Shown here: positions 4,630 through 6,625 of the stretch, piece by piece
How the letters are laid out: the number at the start of each line of letters is the position of its first letter
Position numbering within the stretch: position 1 is the stretch's first letter
Assembly (NCBI GenBank): GCA_015654725.1
Contig: JAATGI010000308.1
Span: 1 to 6,625, forward strand
DNA from: Rhodospirillales bacterium
GTDB lineage: Bacteria > Pseudomonadota > Alphaproteobacteria > ATCC43930 > CGMCC-115725
DNA length: 6,625 nt
Direction of reading: 5' to 3'
Notes under the pieces: model-generated
Told to the model about the DNA's origin: nothing
Databases searched by the model: none
What the model saw: only the letters and a program-made list of their open reading frames with translations
Translations under genes and position numbers: made by a program

Positions 4630-6450
4630 TTACTTGCGGTCGGGTTGGGTGACCATCGCGGCGGCGGTCGCGGGATCGTAGCCGGGCTCGACCCAGACAT
4701 CGACCACGGCGAGCGCGCCGCCTTCGACCGCGCGCCGTGCCTTGGCGAGAACCGCGCCAAGCTCGCGCCAATGGCGGACCGGGCCGAAACCGGCGGCACC
4801 CTGGGCGCGCGCCAATCCCGCGAGATCGATGTCGGGGCCGCCGATCTGCTGGCCGATCCCTTTATTCGCGACCGGCCGGCCGCGTTGCCGCGCGACGCGC
4901 TCCTGATGCAGTTCGTCGTTATAGAAGGAGCGATTATTGGCGATGACGATCAGCAGCGGAATCCGGTAATGCACGCCGGTCCAGAGCGCCGTCACGCCCA
5001 TCAGGAAATCGCCGTCGCCGAGAATGGCGAGCGGCAGCCGGCCGCCATCGCGAAGCGCCAAGGCCGCGCCGACCGCCATGCCCGGCCCCGAGCCGATGCC
5101 GGCGCCGCCATCGCCGCCCAGCACGTCGAGCGGATGCCGCACCGGCCAAAGCTGTCCAGCCCAAGATAAGGGCGCGCGAATGAGACAGGCGTCGCGGCCG
5201 GCGGCGCATTTCCGCACGGCACGGGCGAGAAGCGGCACCGAAATCGGCCCCTCCGGCGCTTCGGAGGGCAAAGGCGTTGCCGCCGCCGGCTTGCGATCGG
5301 GCCAGGCCGGCTGGGCGCGGGCGCCGAGTTTCGACAGCGCGGCGAGCAGCGCATCGACGCTCGCTTCCGCGTCGGCCATGACATAGAGGTCGGTCGGCGG
5401 CAGGCCCTGATAATCGAAGTTCCAACCGTTATGAAGCTGCTGGTCGAGCGAGATGTGGATGACCGTCGAGCCCACCGGCTGGTCGCCCCACGCGGTCTTG
5501 AGCGTGCCGGCGAGATCGATCCAATCGAGACTCAGCACCGTGTCGGCCTTGCGCAGCAGCGCCGCGCCCTCGGCGCTGAAAAAGGTCGAGGCCGGCGCGC
5601 CATGCAGGTGATGGTCGGTCGGAAAGGTGCCGCCGAGCTTCAGATCGGTCAGCACCACGGCGCCGAGCGTTTCGGCGAGCGCGACGCGCGCCCGCCACGC
5701 GGCTTCGCCGCGTGAGGCGCGTCCCATCAGGATCAGCGGCCGATCGGCCGTGTGCAGCTTCCGCGCGATTTTTTCCACGAGGTCGGGCGCCGGCACCGCC
5801 GGCGCGGGCGGGCGAAAGCGCACCGGATCGGGCAGGGGCGGCACGATGTCGAGCTTGCGCTCTTGCAGCTCGCTATCGAGGCAGACATAGGTCGGGCCCT
5901 TCGGCGGGGTGTCGGCGATCTGATAGGCGCGCAGGATCGATTCGATCGCGGCCGGGATCGAGGTCGGCTGGTCGTCCCACTTCGAATAATGCCGGATCAG
6001 CGCGCCTTGATCCTTGGCGGTATGAAGCCAATCGATCCAGGGCCGGCGCTTGACCGGATCGACCGGGCCGGTGGCACCCAAGAGCAGCAGCGGCACGCGA
6101 TCGCTATAGGCGTTGAACACCGCCATGGTCGCGTGCATCAGCCCGACATTGCTGTGGACGATGGCCGCCATCGGTCGGTTCGCGACCTTGGCCCAGCCAT
6201 GCGCGATGGCGACGGCGCTTTCCTCGTGCAGGCACAGCAGCATCCGCGGCCGCTCATTGCCGAGATGATTGACGATGCTGTCGTGAAGGCCGCGAAAACT
6301 GGCGCCGGGATTGAGCGCGACATAGGGAATGTCGAGCGCGCGCAGCAATTCGGCGACGACGTCGCTGCCCCATGCGCCGCGGCTTTCCGACGGCAGCGGA
6401 CGCTCGATTCCCTGGGGCTCGTTCGGCCAACGATCATCGGAGCGAGACAT
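4630..6450 (-). CDS. ThDP-dependent enzyme of the acetolactate synthase / benzoylformate decarboxylase superfamily
   Basis: The 606-residue product is a thiamine-diphosphate enzyme, probably cytoplasmic, that would cleave or join 2-keto acids or related compounds. The substrate cannot be read from the sequence. The three domains are in the usual order. The N-terminal PYR domain (about 25-200) carries the catalytic glutamate E76 in CLHEESAVAIAHGWAK. The central domain lies at about 222-360. The C-terminal PP domain (about 420-590) carries the cofactor motif from G478-D479-G480 to N505-N506. The length suits the family (550-610). The ATG at 6450 was chosen because AAGG (6459-6462) precedes it by 8 bases. 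A TTG at 6465 would add five residues with no better support. Catabolic acetolactate synthase, benzoylformate decarboxylase or an oxalyl-CoA-type decarboxylase are all possible. No small regulatory subunit gene is adjacent, which argues against the anabolic IlvB. A same-strand gene fragment lies 42 bases upstream, so the two may form an operon. Confidence 0.88.
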   Translation of the reverse strand: MSRSDDRWPNEPQGIERPLPSESRGAWGSDVVAELLRALDIPYVALNPGASFRGLHDSIVNHLGNERPRMLLCLHEESAVAIAHGWAKVANRPMAAIVHSNVGLMHATMAVFNAYSDRVPLLLLGATGPVDPVKRRPWIDWLHTAKDQGALIRHYSKWDDQPTSIPAAIESILRAYQIADTPPKGPTYVCLDSELQERKLDIVPPLPDPVRFRPPAPAVPAPDLVEKIARKLHTADRPLILMGRASRGEAAWRARVALAETLGAVVLTDLKLGGTFPTDHHLHGAPASTFFSAEGAALLRKADTVLSLDWIDLAGTLKTAWGDQPVGSTVIHISLDQQLHNGWNFDYQGLPPTDLYVMADAEASVDALLAALSKLGARAQPAWPDRKPAAATPLPSEAPEGPISVPLLARAVRKCAAGRDACLIRAPLSWAGQLWPVRHPLDVLGGDGGAGIGSGPGMAVGAALALRDGGRLPLAILGDGDFLMGVTALWTGVHYRIPLLIVIANNRSFYNDELHQERVARQRGRPVANKGIGQQIGGPDIDLAGLARAQGAAGFGPVRHWRELGAVLAKARRAVEGGALAVVDVWVEPGYDPATAAAMVTQPDRK

Positions 6451-6470
6451 GGCGACTACCTTCAACGCGG

Positions 6471-6482
6471 GTGGCCGGCCAC
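6471..6482. repeat. 12-base perfect palindrome upstream of the ThDP-enzyme gene
   Basis: GTGGCCGGCCAC reads the same on both strands. It lies in the 42-base gap between the upstream fragment's stop and the ThDP-enzyme start, 20 bases above the ATG. It could be a small operator or a weak hairpin. Palindromes of GC-only bases arise often in sequence this rich in GC. Confidence 0.3.
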
Positions 6483-6492
6483 AGCTACGCCG

Positions 6493-6624
6493 CTAAAACT
6501 CCCGCAGCAAGCGGTCGATATAGTCGCGCTCGATGGCGGGGCGGTCGCGTTCGCCGGCGCGGCGGCGCAACTCCTGCAAGATTTCCTTGGCCCGCGCCAT
6601 GTCGGCGGCGCCGGGAATCTTCAC
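6493..6624 (-). CDS. C-terminal fragment, probably a DUF4175 (TIGR02302) protein
   Basis: A minus-strand frame enters from the right edge and ends at TAG (6495-6493). The 43 visible residues include ARAKEILQELRRRAGERD and end RDYIDRLLREF. This charged, arginine-rich helical tail resembles, from memory, the C-terminus of the DUF4175/TIGR02302 family, large alphaproteobacterial proteins with N-terminal membrane segments. The identification rests on the tail alone and could be wrong. The gene reads toward the ThDP-enzyme gene with a 42-base gap and no clear terminator, so the two are probably co-transcribed. Confidence 0.55.
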   Translation of the reverse strand: MKIPGAADMARAKEILQELRRRAGERDRPAIERDYIDRLLREF

Positions 6625-6625
6625 A

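Noticed and set aside
4014..4799. 261-codon open frame on the minus strand opposite the fasciclin gene
   Set aside because: It lies antisense to a clear FAS1 domain with signal peptide, then overlaps the ThDP-enzyme end out of frame. Its composition looks like a shadow frame.

Overview
The window comes from a GC-rich bacterial chromosome, most likely an alphaproteobacterium. The support is the strongly GC-biased codon use and the gene families present: a YcbB-type L,D-transpeptidase next to a DUF882/YcbK protein, a SigK/RskA-type sigma/anti-sigma pair, and the tail of what looks like a DUF4175 (TIGR02302) protein. The order is a judgement from family content. No mobile elements, CRISPR arrays, tRNA or rRNA genes were seen.

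Layout. (1) Positions 3-74 (+) are the last codons of an unidentified gene. A 198-base gap with no supported gene follows. (2) A cell-wall pair on the + strand: a YkuD-domain L,D-transpeptidase (273-1865) and a Tat-exported DUF882/M15-like peptidase (GTG start 1981, end 2520). The 115-base gap between them holds a weak candidate promoter, a possible 10-codon leader ORF whose stop overlaps the GTG start, and a palindrome touching that start. (3) A stress-response cassette: an ECF sigma factor (minus, 3865-3212) overlaps its RskA-like membrane anti-sigma factor (minus, 3215-2532) by ATGA. A secreted fasciclin-domain protein (plus, 4020-4574) is divergent from the sigma gene. (4) A GC-rich hairpin at 4592-4625 separates the fasciclin gene from a convergent ThDP-dependent decarboxylase/acetolactate-synthase-like gene (minus, 6450-4630). 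A C-terminal fragment (6624-6493) lies upstream of that gene on the same strand, 42 bases away.

The most interesting part is the sigma/fasciclin intergenic region. The two divergent transcripts appear to start from mirror-image promoters with the same elements and spacing: GCATCC, 16 bases, CGTA, once on each strand. The GGATGC/GCATCC inverted repeat there is explained as two back-to-back -35 boxes. This suggests the sigma factor drives both its own operon and the fasciclin gene, while the anti-sigma factor holds it at the membrane. The arrangement resembles mycobacterial SigK/RskA, which controls the fasciclin proteins MPT70 and MPT83. A separate 9-bp inverted repeat overlaps the sigma gene's proposed -10 box, ribosome-binding site and start, and could add a control on that arm only.

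The transpeptidase and the DUF882 protein plausibly both act on peptidoglycan in the periplasm. The ThDP enzyme's substrate cannot be told from the sequence.
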